Assembly (NCBI RefSeq): GCF_000212735.1
Contig: NC_015510.1
Span: 5,519,001-5,583,000 of the forward strand
DNA: 64,000 bases
Direction of reading: 5' to 3'
Origin: Haliscomenobacter hydrossis DSM 1100
Lineage (GTDB): Bacteria; Bacteroidota; Bacteroidia; Chitinophagales; Saprospiraceae
Shown: one piece after another, positions 36,443 through 45,636 of the stretch
Layout of the letters: every line of letters starts with the position of its first letter
Position numbering within the stretch: the first letter of the stretch is position 1
Notes under the pieces: generated by a model
What the model was told of the DNA's origin: nothing
The model's database searches: none
The model's input: the letters and a program-made list of their open reading frames with translations, nothing else
Position numbers and translations under genes: made by a program

Positions 36443-37963
36443 ATGGAATATTTATCCCGAGACTTCGTGTCATCTCAAAATGGTCAGCACATTTTACCGC
36501 AGGAACCCAGTTCCCTGCCGGAAAAAGTGTTGCAATTCGGCACGGGTGTATTGTTGAGGGGCTTACCCGATTTGCTCATTGACGAAGCCAATCGCCAGGG
36601 GATTTTTAATGGCAGCATTGTGGTGGTTAAATCAACCAGTTCGGGAGATACCGCAGAGTTTGATCAACAAGACAATTTATATACCGTTTGTATTCGCGGT
36701 GTGCAAGATGCAGCGCGCGTGGAGCAAAACGTAGTGTGCAGTGCCATTAGCAGGGTCTTAACCGCCAACACCCAGTGGGATGAAATTTTGGCTTGCGCCA
36801 AAAATCCCGCTTTGGAAATTGTCATTTCCAATACCACTGAAGTAGGCATCAAGCTGGTCAAAGAAGACATTCACCAAACGCCGCCAGCTTCTTTTCCGGG
36901 CAAATTACTGGCCTTTTTGTACGCCCGTTACCAGGCCTTTGCTGGCGATCCAAACAAGGGTTTGATCATTACCCCCACCGAATTGATTCCAGACAATGGC
37001 GATAAGCTAGAACGTATTTTACTCGAATTGGCGCACCTCAATAACCTGGAAGCCGATTTTATCGACTGGATGGAACAGCACAATCATTGTTGCAATACCC
37101 TGGTAGACCGCATCGTACCGGGCAAACCCGCCGCAGACGTCAAAGCCGATATTGAAACCCAATTGGGTTATCGCGATGATTTGCTCATCATGTCGGAGGT
37201 ATACGCCCTGTGGGCCATTGAAGGAGATGAGTACGTAAAAACCAGGTTTCCATTGCACCTCGCTCACGAAGGCGTCATCATCGCACCCGACATCAATCCA
37301 TACCGGGAGCTCAAACTGCGGATTCTCAACGGGGGGCATACTTTTACCTGTGGTTTGGCTTATTTGTGCGGGCTGGACACCGTAGTGGAAGGGATGAACC
37401 ATCCACTTTTTGCCCATTTTATCGAGCACCTCTTGTTGGATGAAATCGCCCCAACCATTCCGCAACCCCTGACCCAGGCTGAGGCACAAACTTTTGCCAA
37501 AAAAGTACTCGACCGCTTCCGCAATCCATTCATCGAACACAAATGGCTCAGCATCACGATGCAGTACAGTTCAAAGATGCAAATGCGCAACGTGCCGACC
37601 ATTTTGCGGTACTACGATTCTCTGGGAATGGTACCCGAACACATGGCTTTTGGTTTTGCGGCCTATCTGCTGTTTTTGCGGGTGGTCAAAACCGAAGAAG
37701 GGCGCTTTTACGGGCAGCGCAACGGTGTGGATTATCTGATTCAAGATGATCAGGCCGCCTATTTTTACACCATGTGGCAAAACTTTTCGACCCGCGCCCT
37801 GGTGAGTGCCGTTTTGAAAAATGAAGACTTGTGGGGCACCGATCTCAGCCTGTTAAATGGCTTTGAAGAAAAAGTTGCTTTTCACCTGGAAGCTATGAAA
37901 GATCGTGGAGTTTCCCGTACTTTGGAGAACTTTTCACACATTGCGCAAGCAGCTCAGTCATGA
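36443..37963 (+). CDS. uxaB: Tagaturonate reductase / altronate oxidoreductase
   Basis: A 506-residue cytosolic NADH-dependent mannitol-dehydrogenase-family enzyme reducing tagaturonate to altronate. Seen: an N-terminal nucleotide-binding part (VLQFGTGVLLRGLPDLLIDEAN), the EIVISNTTEVGI block, and the LRILNGGHTFTCGLAYLCG motif with the family's catalytic region. The ATG at 36443 was chosen over 36395, which overlaps the kdgF stop and has no similarity. Its 3' end overlaps uxaA by 4 bases (ATGA), so the two are translationally coupled. Confidence 0.93.
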   Translation: MEYLSRDFVSSQNGQHILPQEPSSLPEKVLQFGTGVLLRGLPDLLIDEANRQGIFNGSIVVVKSTSSGDTAEFDQQDNLYTVCIRGVQDAARVEQNVVCSAISRVLTANTQWDEILACAKNPALEIVISNTTEVGIKLVKEDIHQTPPASFPGKLLAFLYARYQAFAGDPNKGLIITPTELIPDNGDKLERILLELAHLNNLEADFIDWMEQHNHCCNTLVDRIVPGKPAADVKADIETQLGYRDDLLIMSEVYALWAIEGDEYVKTRFPLHLAHEGVIIAPDINPYRELKLRILNGGHTFTCGLAYLCGLDTVVEGMNHPLFAHFIEHLLLDEIAPTIPQPLTQAEAQTFAKKVLDRFRNPFIEHKWLSITMQYSSKMQMRNVPTILRYYDSLGMVPEHMAFGFAAYLLFLRVVKTEEGRFYGQRNGVDYLIQDDQAAYFYTMWQNFSTRALVSAVLKNEDLWGTDLSLLNGFEEKVAFHLEAMKDRGVSRTLENFSHIAQAAQS

Positions 37964-39615
37964 AAAACAAGATATTAAAGGTACATCCTCAAGACAATGT
38001 TATTGTAGCCCTGACCAACCTCGTGGCGGGTGAAACGGTTCAACTCGGAACCGAAACATATGTCGTATTGGAAGACGTTTCGGCCAAGCATAAATTTGCC
38101 ACCGAAGACCTGCAAATTGGTGATGAAGTGACCATGTACGGCGTCTTGGTGGGTAAAGCACAAACGCCCATTTTTCGGGGTGGTTTGATCAGTACCGCCA
38201 ACCTTAAACACGCCGCGGGTACCTATCAACTGGGGGAACAAAGAAGCAACTGGCCGGCACCACAAGTGAATGGCTTCCGTGAACGTAGTTTCCAGGGTTA
38301 TCACCGGGCCGACGGCAAAGTGGGAACGGCTAACTACTGGATCGTCATTCCCCTGGTTTTTTGCGAAAACCGCAACCTCGAAGTACTGCGCGAAGCCCTG
38401 GTTGATGACCTGGGTTATGGCCGCAAACACAGCTACCGGCGACAAACCCGCGAACTCGTCAGTTTGCTGCGGGCGGGCAAATCGGTGGAAGATATTCTAC
38501 ATGCCGATCTCGATGTTGAAACCGCAACCTTTGCCAAAAATGACCGCTTGTTTCCGAATGTGGACGGCGTGAAATTCCTCACCCACGATGGCGGCTGCGG
38601 CGGTACACGTCAAGATGCACAAGCCCTTTGTGGCTTACTGGCGGGTTACATCGTACACCCCAACGTGGCGGGCGCAACGGTTCTGAGCCTGGGTTGCCAA
38701 AACGCCCAGGTTGCCATGCTCAAAGAAGAAATTGCCAAGCGGGATCCCCAACTGGCCAAACCTTTATACGTTCTTGAACAACAAACGGTCGGTACGGAAT
38801 CGGCCCTGATCAGTGAAGCCCTTAAAATGACTTTTGCGGGTTTGATGCAGGCCAATCAAATTACGCGCCAACCTGCGCCGATCAGCAAAATATGCCTGGG
38901 GCTGGAATGCGGTGGATCGGATGGATTTTCGGGTATATCAGCCAATCCTACCGTGGGGTATACTTCAGATTTGCTGGTCACTTTGGGTGGTTCGGTGATC
39001 CTTTCGGAGTTCCCCGAATTGTGTGGCGTGGAACAAGAATTGTGTGACCGTTGCGTTGATCCACCCACGGCTCAGCGTTTTTCGGAACTCATGTACACCT
39101 ACAACGAGCGGGCCAAAGCGGTGGGTTCAGGTTTTGACATGAACCCTTCGCCGGGCAACATCAAGGACGGATTGATCACCGATGCCATCAAGTCGGCGGG
39201 CGCGGCCAAAAAAGGAGGTACTTCGCCCGTTACAGCGGTGCTGGATTACCCCGAAATGGTGAACAAACCCGGCCTCAATTTGCTCTGCACCCCGGGCAAC
39301 GACGTGGAATCTACCACAGCAGAGGTCGGCTCCGGGGCAAATGTAGTGGTTTTCACCACGGGCTTGGGTACCCCTACCGGGAACCCCATCGCACCCGTCA
39401 TCAAAATTGCCACCAATACGGCCTTGGCGCGCCGCATGCCCGATATCATTGATTTTAACACGGGCTCCATCATCGAAGGCGACGAAACCATCGAAGAAGC
39501 GGGCAAACGTTTATTGGAGTACGTCATCGCTGTAGCCAGTGGTGAAATTGAAGTGGCTGCAGTAAGACACGGACAGGATGATTTTATTCCCTGGAAGCGG
39601 GGAGTTTCTTTGTAG
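37960..39615 (+). CDS. uxaA: Altronate dehydratase
   Basis: A 551-residue full-length UxaA, which dehydrates altronate to 2-keto-3-deoxygluconate. The N-terminal SAF domain covers about 1-95 and the catalytic domain the rest: TANYWIVIPLVFCENRN, THDGGCGGTRQDA, LGLECGGSDGFSGISANP and NMNPSPGNIKDGLIT-like DMNPSPGNIKDGL are family signatures, with conserved cysteines expected to bind an iron centre. It overlaps uxaB by 4 bases; after it comes repeat cluster B and then uxaC. Confidence 0.95.
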   Translation: MKNKILKVHPQDNVIVALTNLVAGETVQLGTETYVVLEDVSAKHKFATEDLQIGDEVTMYGVLVGKAQTPIFRGGLISTANLKHAAGTYQLGEQRSNWPAPQVNGFRERSFQGYHRADGKVGTANYWIVIPLVFCENRNLEVLREALVDDLGYGRKHSYRRQTRELVSLLRAGKSVEDILHADLDVETATFAKNDRLFPNVDGVKFLTHDGGCGGTRQDAQALCGLLAGYIVHPNVAGATVLSLGCQNAQVAMLKEEIAKRDPQLAKPLYVLEQQTVGTESALISEALKMTFAGLMQANQITRQPAPISKICLGLECGGSDGFSGISANPTVGYTSDLLVTLGGSVILSEFPELCGVEQELCDRCVDPPTAQRFSELMYTYNERAKAVGSGFDMNPSPGNIKDGLITDAIKSAGAAKKGGTSPVTAVLDYPEMVNKPGLNLLCTPGNDVESTTAEVGSGANVVVFTTGLGTPTGNPIAPVIKIATNTALARRMPDIIDFNTGSIIEGDETIEEAGKRLLEYVIAVASGEIEVAAVRHGQDDFIPWKRGVSL

Positions 39616-39744
39616 GGTTTGAGGGTTCGGGGGTTTGAGGGTTTAGAGCGACATACCCCCCGAACCCCCGAACTACGAACCCCCGAACCCCCGAACTACG
39701 AACCCCCGAACCCCCGAACCCCCGAACCCCCGAACCTTCGAACC
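39616..39744. repeat. Intercistronic GAACCCCCGAA-type repeat cluster, copy B
   Basis: The uxaA-uxaC gap consists of GGGTTTGAGGGTTCGGGGG units on the left and a longer run of CCCCCGAACCCCCGAACTACG units on the right, about six repeats. It starts directly after the uxaA stop and ends 9 bases before the uxaC ATG. An open frame starting at 39619 reads through it into uxaC, but its proline/arginine-rich leader is a repeat artefact. Confidence 0.9.
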
Positions 39745-39753
39745 ATAAAACAT

Positions 39754-41172
39754 ATGAGCACCTTAACTACTACGCGTTCCTTCCTCACCGAGGATTTTCT
39801 GCTGCAAACTGAGTCGGCGCGGCTGCTCTACCATGAGTATGCCCATGAAATGCCCATCATTGATTACCACAACCACTTGCCACCGCAAGAGATTGCCGAA
39901 GACAAATGCTTTGACAACCTGACCCAGGCCTGGTTGTACGGCGACCACTACAAATGGCGGGCCATGCGCACCAATGGCATCTCGGAAGACTTTTGCACCG
40001 GAGGCAAGTCCGATTACGAAAAATTTGAACAGTGGGCAGCAACCGTTCCCTATACGCTGCGGAACCCTCTTTATCATTGGACGCACCTGGAATTGAAGCG
40101 TTATTTCGATATTGATGAATTACTTTCTCCAAGTACAGCACGCTCCATTTATGAGGAATGTAGTGCCAAGTTGCGCACCCCTGATTATTCGGTGCGGAAA
40201 TTGTTGAGCAAAATGAATGTTAAGGTGCTTTGTACCACCGACGATCCCGTGGATTCACTGGAATACCACCAGGCCATCGCCGATGATGGCTTTGAGGTAC
40301 GGGTTTTACCCGCATTCCGTCCCGACAAAGCCATGGCGGTAGATAACCCCGAAACGTTTAATCAATACGTGGCGCGTTTGGAAAAAGCCGCGGATACTTC
40401 CATCGAAAACTTCAACCATTTTCTGGATGCCCTTAAAAATCGCCACGATTACTTCGCCAGCAAAGGGGCACAGGTATCGGATCACGGGTTGGAGGTGATT
40501 TACGCGGAAGACTACACGGAAGCGGAAATCAAAGGCATTTTTACCAAAATCCGTGACGGCCATACGTTGGAACAGACCGAAATCCTCAAGTTTAAATCGG
40601 CTATGCTGGTGTATTTCGGGATTTGGGACTGGGAAAAAAACTGGACGCAACAATTCCATTTGGGGGCATTGCGCAACAATAACTCACGCATGTTGCGCCA
40701 ATTGGGGCCAGATACGGGTTGGGATTCCATCGGCGATTTTCCTCAGGGACGTTCCTTATCCAAATTCCTCGATCGCCTGGACAGCAACAACCAATTGGCC
40801 AAAACCATTTTGTACAACCTCAACCCTGGCGACAATGAACTGATTGCGACCATGGTGGGTAACTTTAACGATGGTTCCATTGCAGGTAAAGTGCAATTTG
40901 GCTCGGGCTGGTGGTTCATGGATCAAAAAGACGGCATGGAACGACAAATGAACACCTTGTCCAACATGGGTTTGTTGAGCAAGTTTGTGGGCATGTTGAC
41001 CGATTCCCGCAGTTTCTTGTCTTACCCCCGCCATGAGTACTTCCGCCGGATTTTGTGCAACCTCTTTGGTCAGGACATCGACAACGGTGAGTTGCCACGC
41101 GATTACGAATGGATTGGAAAAGTGGTGCAGGATATTTGTTACAATAACGCGAAAAACTACTTTAGATTTTAG
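39754..41172 (+). CDS. uxaC: Glucuronate/galacturonate isomerase
   Basis: A 472-residue amidohydrolase-fold isomerase turning galacturonate into tagaturonate, the first step of the saturated branch. Family signatures: IIDYHNHLPPQEIAED with the metal-binding histidines, VKVLCTTDDPVDSLEYH, the AFRPDKAMAVDNPE block and SDSRS-like LTDSRSFLSYPRHEYFRRILC. The start MSTLTT at 39754 follows repeat cluster B. Full length and undamaged. Confidence 0.95.
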   Translation: MSTLTTTRSFLTEDFLLQTESARLLYHEYAHEMPIIDYHNHLPPQEIAEDKCFDNLTQAWLYGDHYKWRAMRTNGISEDFCTGGKSDYEKFEQWAATVPYTLRNPLYHWTHLELKRYFDIDELLSPSTARSIYEECSAKLRTPDYSVRKLLSKMNVKVLCTTDDPVDSLEYHQAIADDGFEVRVLPAFRPDKAMAVDNPETFNQYVARLEKAADTSIENFNHFLDALKNRHDYFASKGAQVSDHGLEVIYAEDYTEAEIKGIFTKIRDGHTLEQTEILKFKSAMLVYFGIWDWEKNWTQQFHLGALRNNNSRMLRQLGPDTGWDSIGDFPQGRSLSKFLDRLDSNNQLAKTILYNLNPGDNELIATMVGNFNDGSIAGKVQFGSGWWFMDQKDGMERQMNTLSNMGLLSKFVGMLTDSRSFLSYPRHEYFRRILCNLFGQDIDNGELPRDYEWIGKVVQDICYNNAKNYFRF

Positions 41173-41279
41173 GGTTCGGGAGTTCGGGGGTTCGTGAACC
41201 GCACCTCGGCTTCGCTCGGCGACCGGTTCACGAACTCCCGAACCCTCGAACCCTCGAACCCTCGAACCCTCGAACCTTC
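41173..41279. repeat. Intercistronic GAACCCCCGAA-type repeat cluster, copy C
   Basis: The uxaC-kdgK gap. GGGTTCGGGAGTTCGGGGG begins directly after the uxaC stop; the right half is iterated CCCTCGAACCCTCGAA ending 1 base before the kdgK ATG. The centre holds a perfect hairpin, GTTCGTGAACCG...CGGTTCACGAAC, and a TCGGCTTCGCTCGG stem-like core. Confidence 0.9.
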
Positions 41280-41280
41280 T

Positions 41281-42279
41281 ATGAAAAAAGTCGTCACCTT
41301 CGGAGAGATCATGATGCGCCTGAACACCCCCGGCCATCAACGTTTTTTGCAGGCCCGTAATTTGGAAGTTACTTATGGAGGTGGCGAAGCCAACGTATCC
41401 GTAGCACTGTCCCAACTGGGCGTGCCTTCCCGTCACGTCACCTGTTTTCCCGACAATGACCTCGGGCGTGCTGCCACCGCCTTCTATCGCCAACATGGAG
41501 TAGATTTTGACCGTACGGTGTACCATGGTCAACGATTGGGCTTGTATTTTTTGGAGGTGGGCGCAGGGATGCGCCCTTCACGCATCATTTACGACCGTTA
41601 TGACAGCGCCTTTGCCAAAATGGATCCGGCAGCTTTTGACTGGGATGACCTCTTGTCCGATGCTTGCTGGTTTCACTGGACGGGCATTACGCCTGCCATA
41701 TCGGACAATGCTGCGGTGGTCTGTTTGCAGGCATTGGAAACCGCCAGCCGCCTGGGCATCCCCGTCAGTGCCGATGTGAACTACCGCCGCAACCTCTGGC
41801 AGTATGGCAAAACCGTGCAAGAGGTGATGCCCGCTCTGGTTGAACACTGCGACGTGATGGTTTGTACCGAAGGCGACGCCAAAGATATTTTTGGCATGGA
41901 AACCACGGGTTTTCAAGACATGGCGGAACAAATGCTCGCGCGTTTTCCAAATGCCCAAAGCATCATTGCCACCCGCCGGGATACCTTGAGTGCCAGCCAC
42001 AACCGCTTGACTGGCATTGGGTTTTCCCATAAAGCGGGGTATAGCGAAACCGAAACTTACGACATCAACCCGATCGTCGACCGCATCGGAGGAGGCGACT
42101 CTTTCATCGCAGGATACATCTACGGTCGCCTGAATTTGTCCAACGAACTGGATGCCCTGAGCTTCGGCACCGCTGCCTCCGCTTTAAAGCACATGGTGGA
42201 AGGCGATTTTGCCCAACACTCAGTGGGAGAAGTGGAGCAGATTTTGGCGGGGGATGTGTCGGGGAGATTGTTAAGATAG
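41281..42279 (+). CDS. kdgK: 2-keto-3-deoxygluconate kinase (PfkB family)
   Basis: A 332-residue sugar kinase phosphorylating 2-keto-3-deoxygluconate to KDPG. The N-terminal signature TFGEIMMRLNTPGHQRF and YGGGEANVSVALSQLG, the VNYRRNLW segment and the C-terminal catalytic motif DRIGGGDSFIAGYIYG are all as in the family. The start at 41281 is used; a longer frame from 41194 would translate repeat cluster C and is rejected. It feeds KdgA, the next gene. Confidence 0.93.
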   Translation: MKKVVTFGEIMMRLNTPGHQRFLQARNLEVTYGGGEANVSVALSQLGVPSRHVTCFPDNDLGRAATAFYRQHGVDFDRTVYHGQRLGLYFLEVGAGMRPSRIIYDRYDSAFAKMDPAAFDWDDLLSDACWFHWTGITPAISDNAAVVCLQALETASRLGIPVSADVNYRRNLWQYGKTVQEVMPALVEHCDVMVCTEGDAKDIFGMETTGFQDMAEQMLARFPNAQSIIATRRDTLSASHNRLTGIGFSHKAGYSETETYDINPIVDRIGGGDSFIAGYIYGRLNLSNELDALSFGTAASALKHMVEGDFAQHSVGEVEQILAGDVSGRLLR

Positions 42280-42372
42280 GGTTCGGGGGTTCGAGGTTCG
42301 AAGGTTCGAGGGTTGGGAGCATTGCTCTTGGCCCTCGAACCCCGAACCCCCGACCCCCCGAACCCCCGAACC
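42280..42372. repeat. Intercistronic GAACCCCCGAA-type repeat cluster, copy D
   Basis: The kdgK-kdgA gap. GGTTCGGGGGTTCGAGGTTCG begins directly after the kdgK TAG and is mirrored by CCTCGAACCCCGAACCCCCG at the right end, around a core GAGCATTGCTC. It stops about 9 bases before the kdgA ATG. Confidence 0.9.
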
Positions 42373-42381
42373 TAAAAAATT

Positions 42382-43047
42382 ATGCCTAGATTCACCATTC
42401 AACAAATACACGAAAAACTCGAGGCCTCACCGGTAGTACCCCTGTTTTTCCATGCCGAAGCTGCTTATGCCCAAAAGTTACTCGACGCCTGTTATCAAGG
42501 CGGCTTGCGGGCTTTTGAGTTTACCAACCGGGGGGCCAATGCCGCGGCTACTTTTGCCCAACTCAGCAAACACGTTGCCGCCAATTTGCCCGATTTGGCC
42601 TTGGGCATTGGGACCATATACCGCCCTGAAGAAGCCGAACAGTTTTTGGATTTGGGCGCAGATTTTATCATTCAGCCCATCATCACCGCTGCGGTGGGGG
42701 AAGTTTGCAAGCGCAATCAGGTAGCCTGGATGCCCGGCGCACTGACCCCCAATGAGGTGTATCAAGCCCACATTTTAGGCGCTGATATTGTGAAGATTTT
42801 TCCTGGTGATGCCGTTGGGCCAGGGTACATCAAGGCTTTGCGCGGGCCAATGCCCCAGATAAAACTCATGGTTACGGGCGGCGTGCAACCCAACGAGGCC
42901 AATTTGCGAGAGTGGTTCAGCGCTGGTGTCAACTACGTAGGCATCGGCTCACAACTGATCAAAAAAGCTGAAGAACTCGGCGTCGCGGGCTTTACTGCCC
43001 ATATTGAGGAACTGATTCAAATTGTCAAAAACATTCGAGGGAGATAG
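42382..43047 (+). CDS. kdgA: KDPG/KHG aldolase
   Basis: A 221-residue class I aldolase splitting KDPG into pyruvate and glyceraldehyde-3-phosphate, the last step of the pathway. The Schiff-base lysine is in ADIVKIFPGDAVGPGY; FEFTNRGANA, LALGIGTI and MVTGGVQPNEANL are typical active-site and phosphate-binding segments. Ortholog of the E. coli Eda product. The ATG at 42382 directly follows repeat cluster D. Confidence 0.93.
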   Translation: MPRFTIQQIHEKLEASPVVPLFFHAEAAYAQKLLDACYQGGLRAFEFTNRGANAAATFAQLSKHVAANLPDLALGIGTIYRPEEAEQFLDLGADFIIQPIITAAVGEVCKRNQVAWMPGALTPNEVYQAHILGADIVKIFPGDAVGPGYIKALRGPMPQIKLMVTGGVQPNEANLREWFSAGVNYVGIGSQLIKKAEELGVAGFTAHIEELIQIVKNIRGR

Positions 43048-43063
43048 CTCCAGCTGAAATTAC

Positions 43064-43119
43064 TTTTCAACCCTAAACCCTCCAACTTTTCAACCCTAAA
43101 CCCTTCAACTTTTCAACTT
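43064..43119. repeat. Short tandem repeat, 23-base period
   Basis: TTTTCAACCCTAAACCCT followed by CCAAC or TCAAC repeats at 43064 and 43087, with a partial third copy at 43110. It fills the gap between kdgA and the transporter gene and differs in unit from the GAACCCC clusters before the other genes. Confidence 0.8.
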
Positions 43120-43137
43120 AAAAAAAACTACTACATC

Positions 43138-44493
43138 ATGAGTGCAAACACAATTGGAAAATACCGGTGGACGATCTGTGCACTGCTCTTTTTTGCCACC
43201 ACGATCAACTACCTCGATCGACAGGTGCTCAGCCTATTGCAACCCACTTTGGCGGAAACCTACGGTTGGACCAACGTTGATTATGCCAACATCACCTCGG
43301 TGTTTCAATTTGTGTATGCCATTTCGATGCTTTTTGCCGGGCGCATCATCGACCGACTGGGCACCAAAAAGGGCTACGTTTGGGCCATCATCATTTGGTC
43401 TTTAGCGGCCATTATGCATGCATTTGCCATTCCTATCGGCCAAGCTACTGCCACTGTTTTGGGTTTATTTGGCATTGGAGCAGTCTCGGTCTCCATTGCC
43501 GGATTCATGGTATCAAGAGCAGTGTTGGGATTTGGTGAAGCGGGCAACTTTCCCGCTGCCATCAAAGCTACTGCCGAATATTTTCCCAAAAAAGAGCGCT
43601 CTTTTGCTACGGGGATATTCAACTCGGGAACCAATGTAGGCGCAATTTTGGCACCCATGTCGGTGCCTTACATCGCCAGTCATTGGGGTTGGCAAACTGC
43701 TTTTGTCATCATTGGTGCCGTTGGCTTTTTATGGTTGATTTTCTGGTGGATGTACTACGAAAAACCCGAAAACCAAAAACGTCTTTCGAAGGAAGAATAC
43801 GAATACATCCACAGCGATAAAGAAGAAGAATCAGTTGGGGCACAGGAAAAGGTTTCCTGGGTTAAATTATTGGGGTACCGCCAAACCTGGGCTTTTGCCT
43901 TTGGCAAGTTCATGACGGATGGCGTATGGTGGTTCTTTTTGTTTTGGTTGCCTGCTTATCTGAAAGCGCAATACGATATGGAAAAAACCGAAATTTCCTT
44001 ACCCTTAGCGGTGTTGTATACGATGGCGATGGTGGGGAGTATTGGCGGTGGCTGGTTTCCGGTATATTTCCTCAGAAAAGGCTATGCCCCTTACGATGGT
44101 CGGATGCGGGCTATGTTTTTGATCGCTTTGATTCCACTGGTGGTGCTACTGGCGCAACCCCTGGGGGGCATCAGTTTTTGGATTCCGGTGGTACTGATCG
44201 GCATTGGGGCTTCGGCACACCAGGCCTGGAGCGCCAATATTTTCACCACGGTATCGGACATGTTCCCTAAAAAGGCGGTGGCCTCGGTTGTCGGCATTGG
44301 GGGTATGGCTGGCGGTTTGGGTGGGGTAATGGTATCCAAGGTGGCTGGTGCTTTGTTTGACCACTACAAGGCTTTGGGGCACATTCAAACCGGGTACACC
44401 ATCATGTTTGCGGCTTGTGCAGTGGCGTACGTGATCGCCTGGGTGGTGATGAAGAGCTTGGTGCCGAAGTACAAGTTGATTACGGATTTGTAA
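43138..44493 (+). CDS. MFS hexuronate-type transporter
   Basis: A 451-residue inner-membrane transporter of the anion:cation symporter (ExuT-like) branch, with about 12 hydrophobic segments. Typical: YRWTICALLFFATTINYLDRQVLS at the start of helix 1, GRIIDRLGTKKGY between helices 2 and 3, RAVLGFGEAGNFPAAIKATAEYFPKKER. Coming last in the uronate operon, it should import galacturonate or a related uronate from the periplasm. It ends at the terminator at 44502. Confidence 0.9.
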   Translation: MSANTIGKYRWTICALLFFATTINYLDRQVLSLLQPTLAETYGWTNVDYANITSVFQFVYAISMLFAGRIIDRLGTKKGYVWAIIIWSLAAIMHAFAIPIGQATATVLGLFGIGAVSVSIAGFMVSRAVLGFGEAGNFPAAIKATAEYFPKKERSFATGIFNSGTNVGAILAPMSVPYIASHWGWQTAFVIIGAVGFLWLIFWWMYYEKPENQKRLSKEEYEYIHSDKEEESVGAQEKVSWVKLLGYRQTWAFAFGKFMTDGVWWFFLFWLPAYLKAQYDMEKTEISLPLAVLYTMAMVGSIGGGWFPVYFLRKGYAPYDGRMRAMFLIALIPLVVLLAQPLGGISFWIPVVLIGIGASAHQAWSANIFTTVSDMFPKKAVASVVGIGGMAGGLGGVMVSKVAGALFDHYKALGHIQTGYTIMFAACAVAYVIAWVVMKSLVPKYKLITDL

Positions 44494-44501
44494 AAAAGGA
44501 C

Positions 44502-44534
44502 TTGGTGTCAGAAGTTAATTTCTTCTGACACCAA
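44502..44534. terminator. Bidirectional hairpin terminator
   Basis: Perfect 12-base arms TTGGTGTCAGAA (44502-44513) and TTCTGACACCAA (44523-44534) with a 9-base loop, followed by T-rich TCTTTCTCC. It lies between the convergent transporter gene and the lectin-like gene and can serve both. Confidence 0.75.
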
Positions 44535-44564
44535 TCTTTCTCCTCGTAGCTATTACAGCAAACT

Positions 44565-45578
44565 TCAATAAGCAGCTTGTGCGATAACCGACACTTTGAC
44601 GGAATTCATATAAAACCGACCGGTATTCCTTCCATTGATCACCTCAAACTTCAGGTCTAATATTTTCACCGTGTACAAAACCCGGCCAACGGTGGCCACC
44701 ATTTGTGCACCTACGTATACTTGACCACTTGCAAAATAAATCGATCCTTTTTCACGGATGACCTGTGGTTTACCAAACTCTCTGGCGCCACTCAACAGGA
44801 TTTCCAAATCACTCATGACCATACCCCCTGGTGCATTGTAGCTGGGATTTCTAGAATTGAAAAAATAGATGTAGCCTACGCAGGCATTGGAATTATCCAG
44901 AACTGCTGCCGTTTCACCGGTGCCAAAAAAATCACCAATGTATTGATTGCTGTTTTTGATACCTCCACCAGGAAAATTATAACTACGGGCGGGCAACGAA
45001 ACTGTGCTTGTACTTCCCCCCTTACTGGTCAGGTAAGGATTGTGCGTAGGTGAAACCTGATTGGGATAAGGCAAATTGGCTGGTACCAAGCGCCACAACA
45101 AGTCATCTTGCCCCAGATCAGCCCATTGAATAATGGGTCGGCCACGTTCGAAGGAACTTCCCTCTACCGCCAGGTATAAACGACTATAGCGGTTCTGAAT
45201 TTTGTAATACCCATTCCCGGCATGGATAAAGATCCAATTCAATTCCTGAGGGTCACCACTGTGTTCAACGCGCTGGGTAACTTTTTCCCCATTGAACTGA
45301 ACAGGATTCCTTAAACCTAAAAACAGTTGACTTTTTGCATTTTTGACTTTGTAGGTTGAGCCTCCCAGGAAAATCAATTCCCAGGCTTTATCCGTGGTTC
45401 CATCCGCATTCCATTGGTAGGTTTCTTCGCCGGGCAGGTTCGAGGCATTCCTGACGGCCAGGCATAAATTGCTGTTCTTGTTGACCAAATTAAAAAACCC
45501 AGACAGGGTTTGGGACAAAGCGATGTTTGGAATCGCTACATAAATTACCAAGCAATAAATAAAATAACTGGTTCTCAT
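44565..45578 (-). CDS. Secreted protein with ricin-type beta-trefoil lectin domain
   Basis: A 337-residue exported protein (signal peptide to about IALSQ). Residues about 25-170 contain repeats of the RicinB_lectin_2 type (GFFNLVNKNSNLCLAV, YKVKNAKSQLFLGL, YKIQNRYSRLYLAVEG with RPIIQW-like QxW ends). Residues about 190-337 are an unassigned beta-rich domain. It may bind glycans at the cell surface. It reads opposite to the uronate operon and is not obviously part of it. Confidence 0.75.
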   Translation of the reverse strand: MRTSYFIYCLVIYVAIPNIALSQTLSGFFNLVNKNSNLCLAVRNASNLPGEETYQWNADGTTDKAWELIFLGGSTYKVKNAKSQLFLGLRNPVQFNGEKVTQRVEHSGDPQELNWIFIHAGNGYYKIQNRYSRLYLAVEGSSFERGRPIIQWADLGQDDLLWRLVPANLPYPNQVSPTHNPYLTSKGGSTSTVSLPARSYNFPGGGIKNSNQYIGDFFGTGETAAVLDNSNACVGYIYFFNSRNPSYNAPGGMVMSDLEILLSGAREFGKPQVIREKGSIYFASGQVYVGAQMVATVGRVLYTVKILDLKFEVINGRNTGRFYMNSVKVSVIAQAAY

Positions 45579-45636
45579 GGTATTTAGTTTTAGTTTTTAT
45601 GTATACAAAAATTAGCGTTATAAAGTTCCCAAGGAG

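Noticed and set aside
39619-39753. N-terminal extension of uxaC rich in proline and arginine
   Set aside because: It is translation through the GAACCCC repeat; the conserved protein begins at the ATG at 39754.
41194-41280. N-terminal extension of kdgK
   Set aside because: Same cause: repeat cluster C read as protein. The family start is at 41281.
39616-42372. CRISPR-like array
   Set aside because: The GAACCCC units are short, adjacent and lack unique spacers of constant length, and no cas gene is present.
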